The notes below the pieces were generated by a model. That model worked only from the letters and a program-made list of their open reading frames with translations, was not told the DNA's origin and did no database searches. From the NCBI GenBank assembly GCA_031269935.1, contig JAISYL010000167.1, positions 1-63,942 on the forward strand: a stretch of DNA of 63,942 nt, read 5' to 3'. Origin of the DNA: Planctomycetota bacterium (lineage in GTDB: Bacteria > Planctomycetota > SZUA-567). Within the stretch, counting starts at the first letter, position 1. Each line of letters starts with the position of its first letter. The position numbers were made by a program, and so were the translations under genes. Of the stretch, positions 19,386 through 29,728 are shown piece after piece.

Positions 19386-19886
19386 TCAGCCCGCGGGAGG
19401 GGCGCGGGATCGGCTGTTTTCGGGAAAGAAGGGGGGGGCGGCGAAAAACGCGCCGGGGAAAGCCGATAATCCAAGATCTTCAAGCCCGGGCGGGGAAAAC
19501 GCGCTCTCCGCCGGCGGATCGGTCACCAGTTGGGCCAGAACGTTGCAGACTGGGCAATCAAGGGAATCGGAGTGGGCGGGAGCGGCGCAATCCCGGCAGG
19601 GGTTGGCCAGAACCGGCGGCATCGCTTCCGTCAGGCCGGCGATCAGCGCCGGCTGGCCGCCAAGGGCAAGGGAGGGATGGTGGCAGGAAAGGGAATGCTC
19701 CTGCGCGTGGCGGGGCAGCAGGATCAGGAGCGCCGGAGCCAGGTGAACGGCGAGTCCGATCAGCCGGGAAAGCGGAAATTTTGGCCGCATCAAACCCTCC
19801 GCGTGGCGGGGCAGCAGGATCAGGAGCGCCGGAGCCAGGTGAACGGCGAGTCCGATCAGCCGGGAAAGCGGAAATTTTGGCCGCAT
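19386..19886 (-). CDS. Small Cys-motif protein (DUF2946-like) with duplicated N-terminal signal-anchor
   Basis: 'SLDCPVCNVLAQL' motif; in-frame repeat of MRPKFPLSRLIGLAVHLAPALLILLPRHAEGL; alternative inner start at 19790. Confidence 0.65.
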   Translation of the reverse strand: MRPKFPLSRLIGLAVHLAPALLILLPRHAEGLMRPKFPLSRLIGLAVHLAPALLILLPRHAQEHSLSCHHPSLALGGQPALIAGLTEAMPPVLANPCRDCAAPAHSDSLDCPVCNVLAQLVTDPPAESAFSPPGLEDLGLSAFPGAFFAAPPFFPENSRSRAPPAG

Positions 19887-19895
19887 CAAACCCTC
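19704..19895. repeat. Tandem direct repeat, 2 x 96 bp
   Basis: 19704-19799 and 19800-19895 read identical (CGCGTGGCGGGGCAGCAGG...GCATCAAACCCTC). Confidence 0.95.
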
Positions 19896-19953
19896 TCCCG
19901 GTTTGGACGCCGCGAACTGGATCCCGCGATTGGGGGCGGAGCTAATCAAGGTT

Positions 19954-20098
19954 GGGGCTCGTCCAAAAATGACTTATGCAAGTTTATACCGCGTCACCAA
20001 CGCCCTTCTCGTAAATTTTCGCCCAACCCCGGACGAGAATTTACCGCCGCGACTAGGTCCCTTGTCTAAACATGTATAAGTTATTTTTGGGCGGACCT
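19954..20098 (-). repeat. Nested-palindrome element, family A, copy 2 (inverted orientation)
   Basis: GGGCTCGTCCAAAAATGACTTATGCAAGTTTATACCGCGTCACCAACG...GGTCCCTTGTCTAAACATGTATAAGTTATTTTTGGGCGGACC. Confidence 0.9.
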
Positions 20099-20526
20099 TT
20101 ACCCGTCCCCGCCGGAAACCCGGAAGCCGCCCAATCAACCGCCGGCGTAAAAAATAATACGCTTGATCGTCCCGAAAGCAAGCTTAAAATGCCGGCGCGA
20201 ATTTTGCCAATGACCAAACCGCCGCCGATGCCGGCATGGTTTTCCCCGTCCTTCGCGCGACCGCCCCGCCATTTCCGGTTTCGCCCGGCCGCTCCGGCGC
20301 ATCGCGGGTTCTCCCGTTGCGCCGCGTTCCCGGCCGGCGCCGAAAATTCGGGAACGAAAGCTCCAACCGGATAGTTTGACCACAATTGTCGGGGAATCGC
20401 GAGGAAACCGTGAGAAATAAAATTTTTGGGTAAAATCCGGCGGCGGTCGGCCAGGTTTCCCCGGGCGGGTGTTTTCATGCCGAACCCGGTATTAGTTTCC
20501 CCGTTGACGGTTGCGGGTTTTTATCC

Positions 20527-20554
20527 TTGCGCCCGATACTGAACGGGGTATAAT
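20527..20554 (+). promoter_or_regulatory. Candidate sigma70-like promoter for fusA
   Basis: TTGCGC-N16-TATAAT about 235 bp upstream of fusA. Confidence 0.4.
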
Positions 20555-20788
20555 GACGATTGGTTCGGCAAGCCGTCGTCGGGGCGGCTTGCTGTTTATT
20601 TATTTTTAGGATCCTCAAGGGTTCTCCCCGGCCCTTTTTCCGCGTTCCGCCGGATTCGCCGGAACGCCTTCGCGCAAACGCATCGCCTGGATGCGGGCCG
20701 ACCCGACTGTCGTCCGCGCGGGATTTTATTTGCCCGGCGTTTTTTGCCGGGCCCGGAAAAAGGGCGTCCGTTCGAAGGAGCTTGTCGC

Positions 20789-22882
20789 ATGGCGGTGGAA
20801 AGAGGCACCCCTCTGGAAAGGGTGAGGAACATAGGCATAATGGCCCACATCGACGCCGGCAAAACCACCTGTTCCGAGCGCATTCTTTATTATACCGGCA
20901 AAACGCACAAAATCGGGGAGGTCCACGACGGCGCCGCCATCATGGATTGGATGCCGCAGGAACAGGAACGGGGCATAACCATCACCTCCGCCGCCACCAC
21001 CACCAGGTGGAAGGATTGCGAAATAAATCTTATCGATACCCCGGGGCATGTCGACTTCACCGTCGAGGTTGAGCGCAGTCTCAGGGTTCTGGACGGGGTC
21101 ATCGGGTTGTTCTGCGCCGTCGGCGGCGTCGAGCCGCAGTCGGAAACCGTTTGGCGCCAAGCCGACAAGTACGAGGTGCCGCGCATCGCCTTCATCAATA
21201 AAATGGATCGGATCGGGGCCGATTTTTTCGGGGTGGTCGAGAAAATCAAGAAAATCCTGGGCGCCAACGCCGTTCCCATAGCCATCCCCATCGGCGAGGG
21301 GTCGGATTTTTCGGGGGTCGTCAACCTGGTGACCGACAAGGCCCATTATTACGACGAGAAGGACAGGGGAATGACCGTCCGCGTCGAGGACGTTCCCGGT
21401 CATATGCGGGAAGCCGCCGGCCATTGGCGGCGGAACTTGCTGGAAAAAGCTTGCGAACACGACGACTCCCTGATGGAAAAATATCTGGACGGGGGCGAGA
21501 TAGACGCCGACGAACTTCGCGGAGTGGTGAAAAAAGCCACCCACGACCAGGTCATCTGCCCCGTTCTTTGCGGAAGCGCCTTTAAAAACAAGGGCATACA
21601 GATGCTTTTGGACGCCATCGTCCATTATCTCCCCAGCCCGGCCGACAAGCCGCCGATTATCGGCGAATCGGTTCGCGGCAGCGTACGCCGGCGGGTTCCC
21701 GGCGAGGGAAATCCGCTCGCCGCCATCGCTTTCAAGATCATGGCGGATCGCCACGTGGGGAAGCTCGTGTATGTCCGGGTCTATTCCGGCCGGTTGGAAA
21801 GCGGCTCCTATGTCCTGAATTCCACCCAAAACAAGCGCCAGCGGGTGGGGCGGATCATGCGGATGCACGCCAACCGCCAGGAAATGGTGGACTGCCTCCA
21901 CGAAGGCGACATCGGAGCCGTCATAGGCATCGGCGACACCGTGACCGGCGACACCATCTGCTGTGAAAGCGATCCGATAATCCTAGAGGCCATCGAATTT
22001 CCCGCCCCGGTTCTCTCCATCGCCATTTCCCCCCGGGAGCGCGCGGATCGCGACAAGATAGACAAGGCGCTCCAGAAGCTCTCGGAGGAGGACCCCACCT
22101 TCCTGGTGTCCTCCGATCCGGAGACCGGCGACACCCTCGTCGCCGGGATGGGGGAACTGCACCTCGACATAATTATTGATCGCATGCGGCGGGAATTCGG
22201 AGTCGAGGTCGATACCGGCGCCCCCCAGGTGGCCTACCGGGAAACCGCCACCATCGTCTCCGAGGTGAGCGAACGCTTCGCCAAGCAAACCGGCGGCCAT
22301 GGCCAATTCGCCCAGGTGGCTCTCCGGATAGACCCCTTGCCTCCGGGAACCGGATTCGAGTTCGTCAACGCCGTCGTCGGCGGCGCCGTTCCCAGGGAAT
22401 ACATACCCGCGGTCCAGAAAGGGGTGACCGACGCCCTGGCCAAGGGCGCCTTCGCCGGCTATCCGGTGGTGGACGTGCGGATCACCCTGTTCGACGGGAA
22501 GCACCACGAGGTCGACTCCTCGGAACAGGCGTTCCGGACCTGCGCCGCCCTGGCCTTCCGCAAGGTCCTGATGCGCGCCAATCCCCAGTTGCTCGAACCC
22601 ATGATGTCGGTGAACGTCTCCACCCCGGATGATTTCGCCGGCGGAATCACCGGGAATCTTTGCGGCAAGCGGGGGAGGATTGTCGGCATGGAGCCGTTGG
22701 CGGGCGGGCAAATGATCAAGGCCGTCGTCCCCCTGGCCAACATGTTCGGCTACGCTTCGGAACTTCGCAACATGAGCCAGGGCCGGGCCTCCTTCACCAT
22801 GCATTTCGAACAATACGAAACCACTCCCCTGCGGATCGCCGAGGAGGTGGCCGAGGAAAGAAAAAAGCGGCGGAAGAATTGA
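20789..22882 (+). CDS. fusA: Elongation factor G
   Basis: '[60 protein letters not shown]', 'DTPGHVDFT'. Confidence 0.97.
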   Translation: MAVERGTPLERVRNIGIMAHIDAGKTTCSERILYYTGKTHKIGEVHDGAAIMDWMPQEQERGITITSAATTTRWKDCEINLIDTPGHVDFTVEVERSLRVLDGVIGLFCAVGGVEPQSETVWRQADKYEVPRIAFINKMDRIGADFFGVVEKIKKILGANAVPIAIPIGEGSDFSGVVNLVTDKAHYYDEKDRGMTVRVEDVPGHMREAAGHWRRNLLEKACEHDDSLMEKYLDGGEIDADELRGVVKKATHDQVICPVLCGSAFKNKGIQMLLDAIVHYLPSPADKPPIIGESVRGSVRRRVPGEGNPLAAIAFKIMADRHVGKLVYVRVYSGRLESGSYVLNSTQNKRQRVGRIMRMHANRQEMVDCLHEGDIGAVIGIGDTVTGDTICCESDPIILEAIEFPAPVLSIAISPRERADRDKIDKALQKLSEEDPTFLVSSDPETGDTLVAGMGELHLDIIIDRMRREFGVEVDTGAPQVAYRETATIVSEVSERFAKQTGGHGQFAQVALRIDPLPPGTGFEFVNAVVGGAVPREYIPAVQKGVTDALAKGAFAGYPVVDVRITLFDGKHHEVDSSEQAFRTCAALAFRKVLMRANPQLLEPMMSVNVSTPDDFAGGITGNLCGKRGRIVGMEPLAGGQMIKAVVPLANMFGYASELRNMSQGRASFTMHFEQYETTPLRIAEEVAEERKKRRKN

Positions 22883-22973
22883 CCGGCGGGCCGATGAATC
22901 GGTCCGGCCTTGGCGAGCGCCGTTTTTCGGCCGGACGGCCGGGGATTCGGCGGGCGGGGCGGGGGAACGATCC

Positions 22974-23714
22974 ATGCCGGAGGCGGGGCTGGAATTTCCG
23001 GAATTGGAGTTGATCGACAGCCTTATCTACCGGCTGGACAGCCTGATTAACGAATCGGACAGCGCTCCCCTGGTAATCGCCGCCGCCGGCCAGGCCAAGC
23101 GGGCCGTCTACCGGATTCTCAACAATCCCGTTCTGGATCGCAAGCCCAAAACGGCGGAAGCCGTGTTGCTTGACGACGCCAAGCTGGTCCTCCAATGCAG
23201 CAAGACCGATTTGGTCCGGCAGTCCACCCTGGAGGTGGTGGTGCAGGCCAGCAAGAACGGGCGGGGGGAAAACATGGCGGTCATCAATGGCCGCGTGGAC
23301 GGCATCAAGAGGGTACGCGGAGGTTACCATGTGGAAATCGAGGTCGTCGATCGCCGCATGCGCCGCATCACTCCCGGCCAAAAAATCCGGGAATGCCTCA
23401 GGCGCAACGACGTCTCCGGCTGGAATCGCTGGTGCCAGGACATCCGCGACGAAATCGAATTGACCGGCATTGACTTGAAGAATTCGGACCTTTCCGGCTA
23501 CGATTTTTGCGGCGCCGACTTGTCCGGCTCGGACCTGTCGGGGGCGAATCTGACCGGCGCCGTCCTGGCCGGGGCGGATTTGCGGCATTGCAACCTGGCC
23601 AATGTCACGGTGACCGGCGCCGATTTTTTCCATGCCTTCATGAACAGTTCCCAGGAACCCTTGTTGGGGCAATCGGGGATGCCGGAGGTGGAAAGCGTGA
23701 TTTTCGGGAATTGA
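22974..23714 (+). CDS. Pentapeptide-repeat containing hypothetical protein
   Basis: C-terminal 'DLKNSDLSGYDFCGADLSGSDLSGANLTGAVLAGADLRHCNLANVTVTGADF'. Confidence 0.8.
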   Translation: MPEAGLEFPELELIDSLIYRLDSLINESDSAPLVIAAAGQAKRAVYRILNNPVLDRKPKTAEAVLLDDAKLVLQCSKTDLVRQSTLEVVVQASKNGRGENMAVINGRVDGIKRVRGGYHVEIEVVDRRMRRITPGQKIRECLRRNDVSGWNRWCQDIRDEIELTGIDLKNSDLSGYDFCGADLSGSDLSGANLTGAVLAGADLRHCNLANVTVTGADFFHAFMNSSQEPLLGQSGMPEVESVIFGN

Positions 23715-23727
23715 GGGAATTCCTCCG

Positions 23728-24588
23728 ATGCCGGAACCGGGCGATGGGCGGCTGATTCTTGGCCGCTATACCCGCGAGGAATGCGGATTGCCGCCGGACG
23801 GATCCGGGCCTTCGGGTCCGGGGGCGGCGGTTTTGAAATGGCTGACGGTCTTGGCGGCGATGCTGCTCTCCGGCTGGTTGGCCGGCTTGTTCACCGCCAG
23901 GACCCGGGAATTGTGGCTGGCGGAACTCCCGGCCCGGGTGGCCGCCTCCTCCCCGGCGGAAGCGGCGAGCCTGTTGGCCCTGGGACGTGTTTACGCCCTG
24001 GCTTTGCCGGAACGCTCCAGCCTGTCGGCCAATCTGGCCCTGGCTCTGGTTTGGGCGGGGGAGCGTTTTCCCCGGCCGGCCGGGTTTTACGGCAATGCCG
24101 CCAATCTCCTGGCCGTTACGGGGGATCGGGAGGATCCGGAACCGAAAAGTTCCTTCTTTTTCGCTTTGGCCGCCGCCGGCGTCTTTGCCGAGGTGGAGGA
24201 TTACCGGAAGGCTTTCGCCAGCCTGGATCGGGCGGCGAAGGCCTTGGAGGCGGTCGAGGAGGGGGAATGGCGGCGGCGGCGGGAAATAGTTTTCCTGAAC
24301 AGCCGGGCTTATCTCCTGGCGACCGCCCCCGGCGGTACGGGGCGGGATCATGAACTGGCGTTGGGGCTGATTCGTACCGCCCTGGCCTCGCGGGAAAAAC
24401 TTCCCGACGGGAGCCGGCCTTCGGAATCGGCCGCCATTCTGGACACCCTGGCCGCGGCCTGGCGGGCGGCGGGAGATTTTTCCCGGGCCGGCGAAGCCCA
24501 GGCCCTGGCCTTGGGCTTGGCGGAAACCGACGGGCTGGCGGGCTATTTGCGGCGCCATGATCAAATATCGGCGGCCGGCGGCGAGTGA
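23728..24588 (+). CDS. Membrane-anchored TPR-like hypothetical protein
   Basis: TM 'VLAAMLLSGWLAGLF', helical repeats; co-directional in operon. Confidence 0.65.
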   Translation: MPEPGDGRLILGRYTREECGLPPDGSGPSGPGAAVLKWLTVLAAMLLSGWLAGLFTARTRELWLAELPARVAASSPAEAASLLALGRVYALALPERSSLSANLALALVWAGERFPRPAGFYGNAANLLAVTGDREDPEPKSSFFFALAAAGVFAEVEDYRKAFASLDRAAKALEAVEEGEWRRRREIVFLNSRAYLLATAPGGTGRDHELALGLIRTALASREKLPDGSRPSESAAILDTLAAAWRAAGDFSRAGEAQALALGLAETDGLAGYLRRHDQISAAGGE

Positions 24589-24626
24589 GGCCGCCGGACA
24601 TGGGGATCGGGCGGGGAGATGAAAAG

Positions 24627-25829
24627 ATGACCGAACAATTTCTCAGTCGACGGGCGCTCGGGTTGGCTCCCAGCGCCACTCTTGCCATGGGCAACAAGGC
24701 CGGCCGGCTGAAGGCCGAGGGCAAGGCGGTGATTTCCTTCAGCGTTGGCGAAACCGGTTTTTCGACTCCCCGGCGTATTTGCGAGGCGGCCAAGTGCGCC
24801 ATCGACAGCGGCCGGCATGGCTATACCCCCGTTTCCGGGATTCCGGAATTGCGGGAGGCGATCGCCCGGTCGCTTTCGCAAAAAATCGGCTTCGCCTACC
24901 GGCCTTCCCAGGTTGTCGTCTCGCCCGGCGGCAAATATTCCCTTTACCTCGCCCTGCTGGCGTTGGTGAATCCCGGGGACGAAGTGTTGATTCCCGCCCC
25001 CTATTGGGTTAGCTATCCCGAGATGGTCCGGTTGGCGGGCGGAGTTCCGATCTTCGTCGAGTCGCGGGAGGAGGAGTTCTTCGCGGTCACCCCGGAAGCG
25101 ATTGAAAGGGCGATTACCCCGCGGAGCAAGCTGCTTATCCTGAATTCGCCTTCCAACCCCTCCGGCCAGGCGATCCCCCCCGCCAACGTCCGGGCCATCG
25201 GCGAACTTGTGGAGCGCGCCGGCCTGTGGTGCCTGTCGGACGAGATTTACGACAGCCTGCTCTTTGACGGGGCGATCCATAAATCGCCGGCTTCGGTATC
25301 CGAGTATTGCCGCGACCATACGGTGGTGGTGAACGGCTGCTCCAAAACCTACGCCATGACCGGCTGGCGCCTGGGCTGGATTGGCGCCAGGGCCGAGTTG
25401 GCGGCGGCGATTGGCGACATTCAGAGCCAGACCTGTTCAAACCCCTCCTTCATCGCCCAGGCGGCGGCGGTGGAGGCCTTGAACGGTCCCCAGGACGAGG
25501 TGGCGGCCATGCGCGACAGCTTTGATCGGCGCCGACTGTTGATTTATCGGCTTTTGAACGATATTCCCGGCTTCTCCCTGGTCAAGCCGAACGGCACCTT
25601 TTACGCCTTGCCCAACATTTCCGGCATATTCGGCCGCGCCCTGGCGGGAACCGTAATCGACGGCCCGCTCCAATTCTGCGAAACCGCCTTGGAGCGGGCG
25701 CTGGTGGCCATGGTCCCCGGCGAGGCTTTCGGCGCCCCCCGGCATGTCCGCATCTCCTATGCCGCCGGCGACGGGGATATCGAGGAGGGTTGCCGGCGGT
25801 TGCGGGAATTGGTGGATCGCCTCTCCTGA
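24627..25829 (+). CDS. Aspartate aminotransferase family (class I) aminotransferase
   Basis: 'FSVGETGFSTP', 'LNSPSNPSGQAIPPANV', 'NGCSKTYAMTGWRLGW'. Confidence 0.93.
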   Translation: MTEQFLSRRALGLAPSATLAMGNKAGRLKAEGKAVISFSVGETGFSTPRRICEAAKCAIDSGRHGYTPVSGIPELREAIARSLSQKIGFAYRPSQVVVSPGGKYSLYLALLALVNPGDEVLIPAPYWVSYPEMVRLAGGVPIFVESREEEFFAVTPEAIERAITPRSKLLILNSPSNPSGQAIPPANVRAIGELVERAGLWCLSDEIYDSLLFDGAIHKSPASVSEYCRDHTVVVNGCSKTYAMTGWRLGWIGARAELAAAIGDIQSQTCSNPSFIAQAAAVEALNGPQDEVAAMRDSFDRRRLLIYRLLNDIPGFSLVKPNGTFYALPNISGIFGRALAGTVIDGPLQFCETALERALVAMVPGEAFGAPRHVRISYAAGDGDIEEGCRRLRELVDRLS

Positions 25830-25893
25830 CCCCGGGGGCGGGGCGGGAATTGATTTTCGGACAATTCGGTTTCGTCAGCGAGGTGAACAGGTT

Positions 25894-26373
25894 ATGTCAG
25901 CCAATGACGCGGTGCCCATGACGGAAGAGGGGATGGCCAGAATAAAGATGGAAATGGCCGAACTGGAACGCAAGCGCCCGCAAATCAAGAGGGCCATCGA
26001 GGAGGCGCGGGAAAAGGGCGATCTCAGGGAAAACGCCGATTATCACGCCTCCCGGGAGGAATTGGCCATGCTCAACGCCCGCATCGCCCAATTGAACGGC
26101 ATGTTGGCGAACGCCGTCATCATTGACACCTCCAGGGCTCCGAAGGACAAGGTGGTTCTTGGCTGCACCGTGACCTTCACCCGCCAAGGCGACGGAAAAA
26201 CGCTGGTGCGAACCATTGTCGGGGCGGGCCAGGCCGATCCGGCCTCCGGCAGGATCCTAGTCACTTCGCCCCTAGCCAAGGCCATGGTGGGGCACGGTCC
26301 GGGCGAAACGGTCACCGCCGATCTTCCGGGCGGCAGCCAGAATATTCATATCGACAAGATTGAATTCGTTTGA
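25894..26373 (+). CDS. greA: Transcription elongation factor GreA
   Basis: 'MTEEGMARIKMEMAELERKRPQIKRAIEEAREKGDLRENADYHASREELAML'. Confidence 0.95.
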   Translation: MSANDAVPMTEEGMARIKMEMAELERKRPQIKRAIEEAREKGDLRENADYHASREELAMLNARIAQLNGMLANAVIIDTSRAPKDKVVLGCTVTFTRQGDGKTLVRTIVGAGQADPASGRILVTSPLAKAMVGHGPGETVTADLPGGSQNIHIDKIEFV

Positions 26374-26591
26374 GGGAGGTCATTCCAAGTAAAACATGCC
26401 TCGATAGCCGCGATCCAAAAAAGGCTCGATCTATTCCGATCTTCCGCGCAGGCGTTACGACTGCTCCAATGTCTGGCGGCAGGGCATGTGCCCATCACAG
26501 GAATTGCCGGGCAACCTCAAAGCGCCTATCAGGAATCCCTCTTTGCTTGTATAAGTAATGAATCCGATCTTCCGCCTTGCCGATTCGGCAG

Positions 26592-27503
26592 TTATTCCTC
26601 CTTCCCGTAAATTTTACGAAGAATGCATGAAAACCGTTGCGCGATGGGAGGGAGGGGTTCGTCCCCGCGCATCATCAACCCAAGTTCCTGGGGAAAGGGT
26701 TTCGCCTCGTCAAGCGCGATTGAAGTTAAATATCCCGCCTTGCGTTCGGCATTGATGAGTTCGGGCGCCATGAGGGAAACATGGTCCGTCATCATGATTA
26801 TGGCCTTGATTCCGGGAACGGAATTCGTTGAGATGTTGGGCATTGGCCAGGGAACGGAGTTGTTCATAAAAAGGGACTCGATATTTCGCCTGAATACGCT
26901 GCCCCGCGCCGGCAAAACCCATTTTACCCCGGAAAGTTCCAGCAGCGACACCGACTTCCTTTGGGCCAATGGATGTTCGGCGTGCATAATCAATTCCCAG
27001 GTACTGGAACGGAGGGGAATCGCCTTCAGGTTCCCGTATTCCGGATTGAAGGGAATGCGGCCAACCACCAGATCAATATGCCCCGAACTCAATTCGCGCT
27101 GAAGATCGTCGTCAAGGCCGTCCACCATCGACACCGAGATGTTTGGCCGCTTGTTCACCAAAAGCCCGAGGACGTTCGGCACCATATCCACTGCGGTTAT
27201 GGGCGTGACCCCCACGACCAGCTTTCCCTCTATCCCCTTGGAAAGAAGGTATATCTCCTCTTCCGCGCGTTCCATGAGGCATTCGAGGGCGGCGGCGAAA
27301 GCTTCCAGCCGCCGCCCATAGGAATTAAGACGGGCGCCGTGCCGTCCACGCTCTATGAGTTGCACGCCAAGTTCCCGCTCCAGCATGGCCATGCTCTGGG
27401 ACAGCGCCGGTTGCGAAACATGAATGTTTTCCGCCGCCGCGCTGAAGCTGCCGGCCTTGGCGATGGCAAGAAATTCAAGCAATCTGCGGGGTTCGACCGC
27501 CAT
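26592..27503 (-). CDS. LysR family transcriptional regulator
   Basis: N-terminal HTH 'RRLLEFLAIAKAGSFSAAAENIHVSQPALSQSMAMLERELGVQLIERG'. Confidence 0.95.
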   Translation of the reverse strand: MAVEPRRLLEFLAIAKAGSFSAAAENIHVSQPALSQSMAMLERELGVQLIERGRHGARLNSYGRRLEAFAAALECLMERAEEEIYLLSKGIEGKLVVGVTPITAVDMVPNVLGLLVNKRPNISVSMVDGLDDDLQRELSSGHIDLVVGRIPFNPEYGNLKAIPLRSSTWELIMHAEHPLAQRKSVSLLELSGVKWVLPARGSVFRRNIESLFMNNSVPWPMPNISTNSVPGIKAIIMMTDHVSLMAPELINAERKAGYLTSIALDEAKPFPQELGLMMRGDEPLPPIAQRFSCILRKIYGKEE

Positions 27504-27790
27504 ATATTTTTTTCTTTCCTTTTGGCACGGCCGGTAATGCGCTAACGTCTTGCGCGCCCGTTGCGCGGAAAAGGTTTTTCACAACCGGCGGATTGGGTAC
27601 GGTCAAATGAACGGGGAGGGAGGAAGCGCCATTTTCACAGCGCGCGAGACGGTGCGTCCCCTAGAAATCCTTGACGGGGGGACGCGTTCAAAAGGCGGCG
27701 GGATTTCCTGCTTTCGCGGGCATCTTCGCGCGATCCGCCCAAGTATACCATCTCGACCGGCGGTTGTCCAGAAGTATGCGCCCGGAGTCA

Positions 27791-29104
27791 TCAGACCAGG
27801 CTGGGCAGCCAGAGGGCCATGGCCGGAAACGCCATTGTCAACCCCATCGCGGCCAAGGTAATGAAAATATAGGGTACGGCGGAAAGAATAACCTCATGAA
27901 GCCCAACGTCGGGCGGAGTGACGCCCTTCATCACGAATAACAGCATGCCGAAGGGGGGAGTGATCTGTCCGACCTCGATATTCAACAGCATCAGCGTCGC
28001 GAACCAGATCGGGTCGAAGCCAAGCCTGGCCGCGATAGGCAGAAACACCGGGATGCTGATTAAGATGATGGACATGCTTTCCATGAAAGTGCCCATGAAA
28101 AGAACGATTATCTGCATGAATACGATCACCATCATCGGCGCCATGTTCAGCCGTTCGACGAAGGAGAAAAGTCCGTTCGTCGCCCCGGTGAAGGCGAGAA
28201 TGCTGCTGAACGATTTCGCCGCCGCGATGATCATGAAAACCATCACCGTGACGCTGGTGGTGCCCATCAACGACCTTTTGACGACCTGAAAACTCGCTTT
28301 TCGTTCGAGAAGGGCGACCAGAAACGCGGCCACGGTTCCCGATGCGGCCGCCTCGGAAGCCGTGGCGACGCCGAGGAGGATCAGCCCTATGACCATGAAA
28401 ATGATGAATGCAATCGGAATGAGATGCCGGACGGCGAACGCGAGTTTCCTGGCGAGCGGGATCCGTTCGGCCGCGAAGCGAGGAGCCGCGGCCGGATTGA
28501 ATACCGCCGTCAAAATGATGTATGCGCAAATTATGACGCCGATTGCCAGCCCCGGGATGACGCCGGCGACAAGAATTTTGCTGACCGACAACTGCGCCAC
28601 CGTCGCCATGATGACGGCCATGGCCGAGGGGGGAATAAGCATCGCCAGGCCGCCCACCCCGAGAATCGGGCCAACCGACATGGCAATGGAATAACCGCGC
28701 TTCCTCATCTCTGGAACCAGGATGCTGCCGAGCATGGCGGTATTGGCCATGGTCGAGCCGCTGGTTGCGGCGAAAATGACGCCGCACAGCGAGGCGACGA
28801 GGCTGAGGCGCCCCGGCAGGCGTCCAAGCCACATGTCAATAACCTTGATCGCGTTGTCGGCTATGCCGGAATGAAACATCAACTCCCCCATCAGGATGAA
28901 CAGGGGCACCGGAATAAGGGTGAACGAACACAACGAACTGAATATGGAAACAGACATGTTGAACAGGCCGGGCGTTCCCATCAGGGCGTACAGGCCAATG
29001 CTGTTGACCAGCAGGAAGGAAAACGCCACCGGGAAGCCGGTCGCCAGCACGGCAATCAATCCGCCCAGAAACAGGAGCAGAACGTGCCACCACTCCATAA
29101 TCAT
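27791..29104 (-). CDS. dctM: TRAP transporter large permease (DctM)
   Basis: 'FIFSSLCSFTLIPVPLFILMGELMFHSGIADNAIKVIDMWLGRLPGRLSLVASLCGVIFAATSGSTMANTAMLGSILVPEM'. Confidence 0.93.
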   Translation of the reverse strand: MIMEWWHVLLLFLGGLIAVLATGFPVAFSFLLVNSIGLYALMGTPGLFNMSVSIFSSLCSFTLIPVPLFILMGELMFHSGIADNAIKVIDMWLGRLPGRLSLVASLCGVIFAATSGSTMANTAMLGSILVPEMRKRGYSIAMSVGPILGVGGLAMLIPPSAMAVIMATVAQLSVSKILVAGVIPGLAIGVIICAYIILTAVFNPAAAPRFAAERIPLARKLAFAVRHLIPIAFIIFMVIGLILLGVATASEAAASGTVAAFLVALLERKASFQVVKRSLMGTTSVTVMVFMIIAAAKSFSSILAFTGATNGLFSFVERLNMAPMMVIVFMQIIVLFMGTFMESMSIILISIPVFLPIAARLGFDPIWFATLMLLNIEVGQITPPFGMLLFVMKGVTPPDVGLHEVILSAVPYIFITLAAMGLTMAFPAMALWLPSLV

Positions 29105-29661
29105 CCCTCCGAATCGCCTCCCCCGGCGTGGGCGGCCAAGGATTCCGCCAGCGTACCTTCGGGAACGGCTTCGCCGTTTGCGAGAATGCGCCAAGCGGCC
29201 CAGTACTCGCCGAATAGAAGGAGGAATTGACAGGTCAACAGGAAGAATCCTATTGGTATGACGCCGAGTACCCAGCCTTTCGGAACGTCGATGCTGCCCA
29301 CGTCCACCACGCCGCGCCTGATGTGATCCAGGGTCGAGGCGCCGGTGTAATATGTCAACAGGGCGCAAAGCGAGGCTCCGACCGCCTTATGGACCGTTTT
29401 CAAGAGAGCGCGGCTCTTCGGCGATAAATAGTCCTGAACCAGGGTCACCGCAGTGTGCCTCTCCAGGGAAAGCAGCCAAGCCGAACCAAAGAATGTCATG
29501 GCGAGAAGGGAATATTCGCTGAACTGGTTGACCCAGATCGGACCGCGCAGATTGAATAGGCGGCAGGCGATGGTCACTGAAATCATTCCGGTGATGAACA
29601 CCAGCAACGACGCGGATATGCGCGCCAGCCAGGAGCATATCTGTTGAAGCATTCCGGCCAT
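29101..29661 (-). CDS. dctQ: TRAP transporter small permease (DctQ)
   Basis: Four-TM DctQ-like sequence overlapping the DctM start. Confidence 0.85.
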   Translation of the reverse strand: MAGMLQQICSWLARISASLLVFITGMISVTIACRLFNLRGPIWVNQFSEYSLLAMTFFGSAWLLSLERHTAVTLVQDYLSPKSRALLKTVHKAVGASLCALLTYYTGASTLDHIRRGVVDVGSIDVPKGWVLGVIPIGFFLLTCQFLLLFGEYWAAWRILANGEAVPEGTLAESLAAHAGGGDSEG

Positions 29662-29728
29662 GTCGTCCTCTCCCGGAAATCGTAAAGGAATTAGCCTCCC
29701 GCCGAGTCGGCGTCCCGATTCATATTCG

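Noticed and set aside
26374-26591. Open frame without start (KHASIAAIQKRLDLFRSSAQALRLLQCLAAGHVPI...) between greA and the LysR gene
   Set aside because: Faintly reminiscent of a truncated helical DNA-binding segment, but no start codon and no firm family match.
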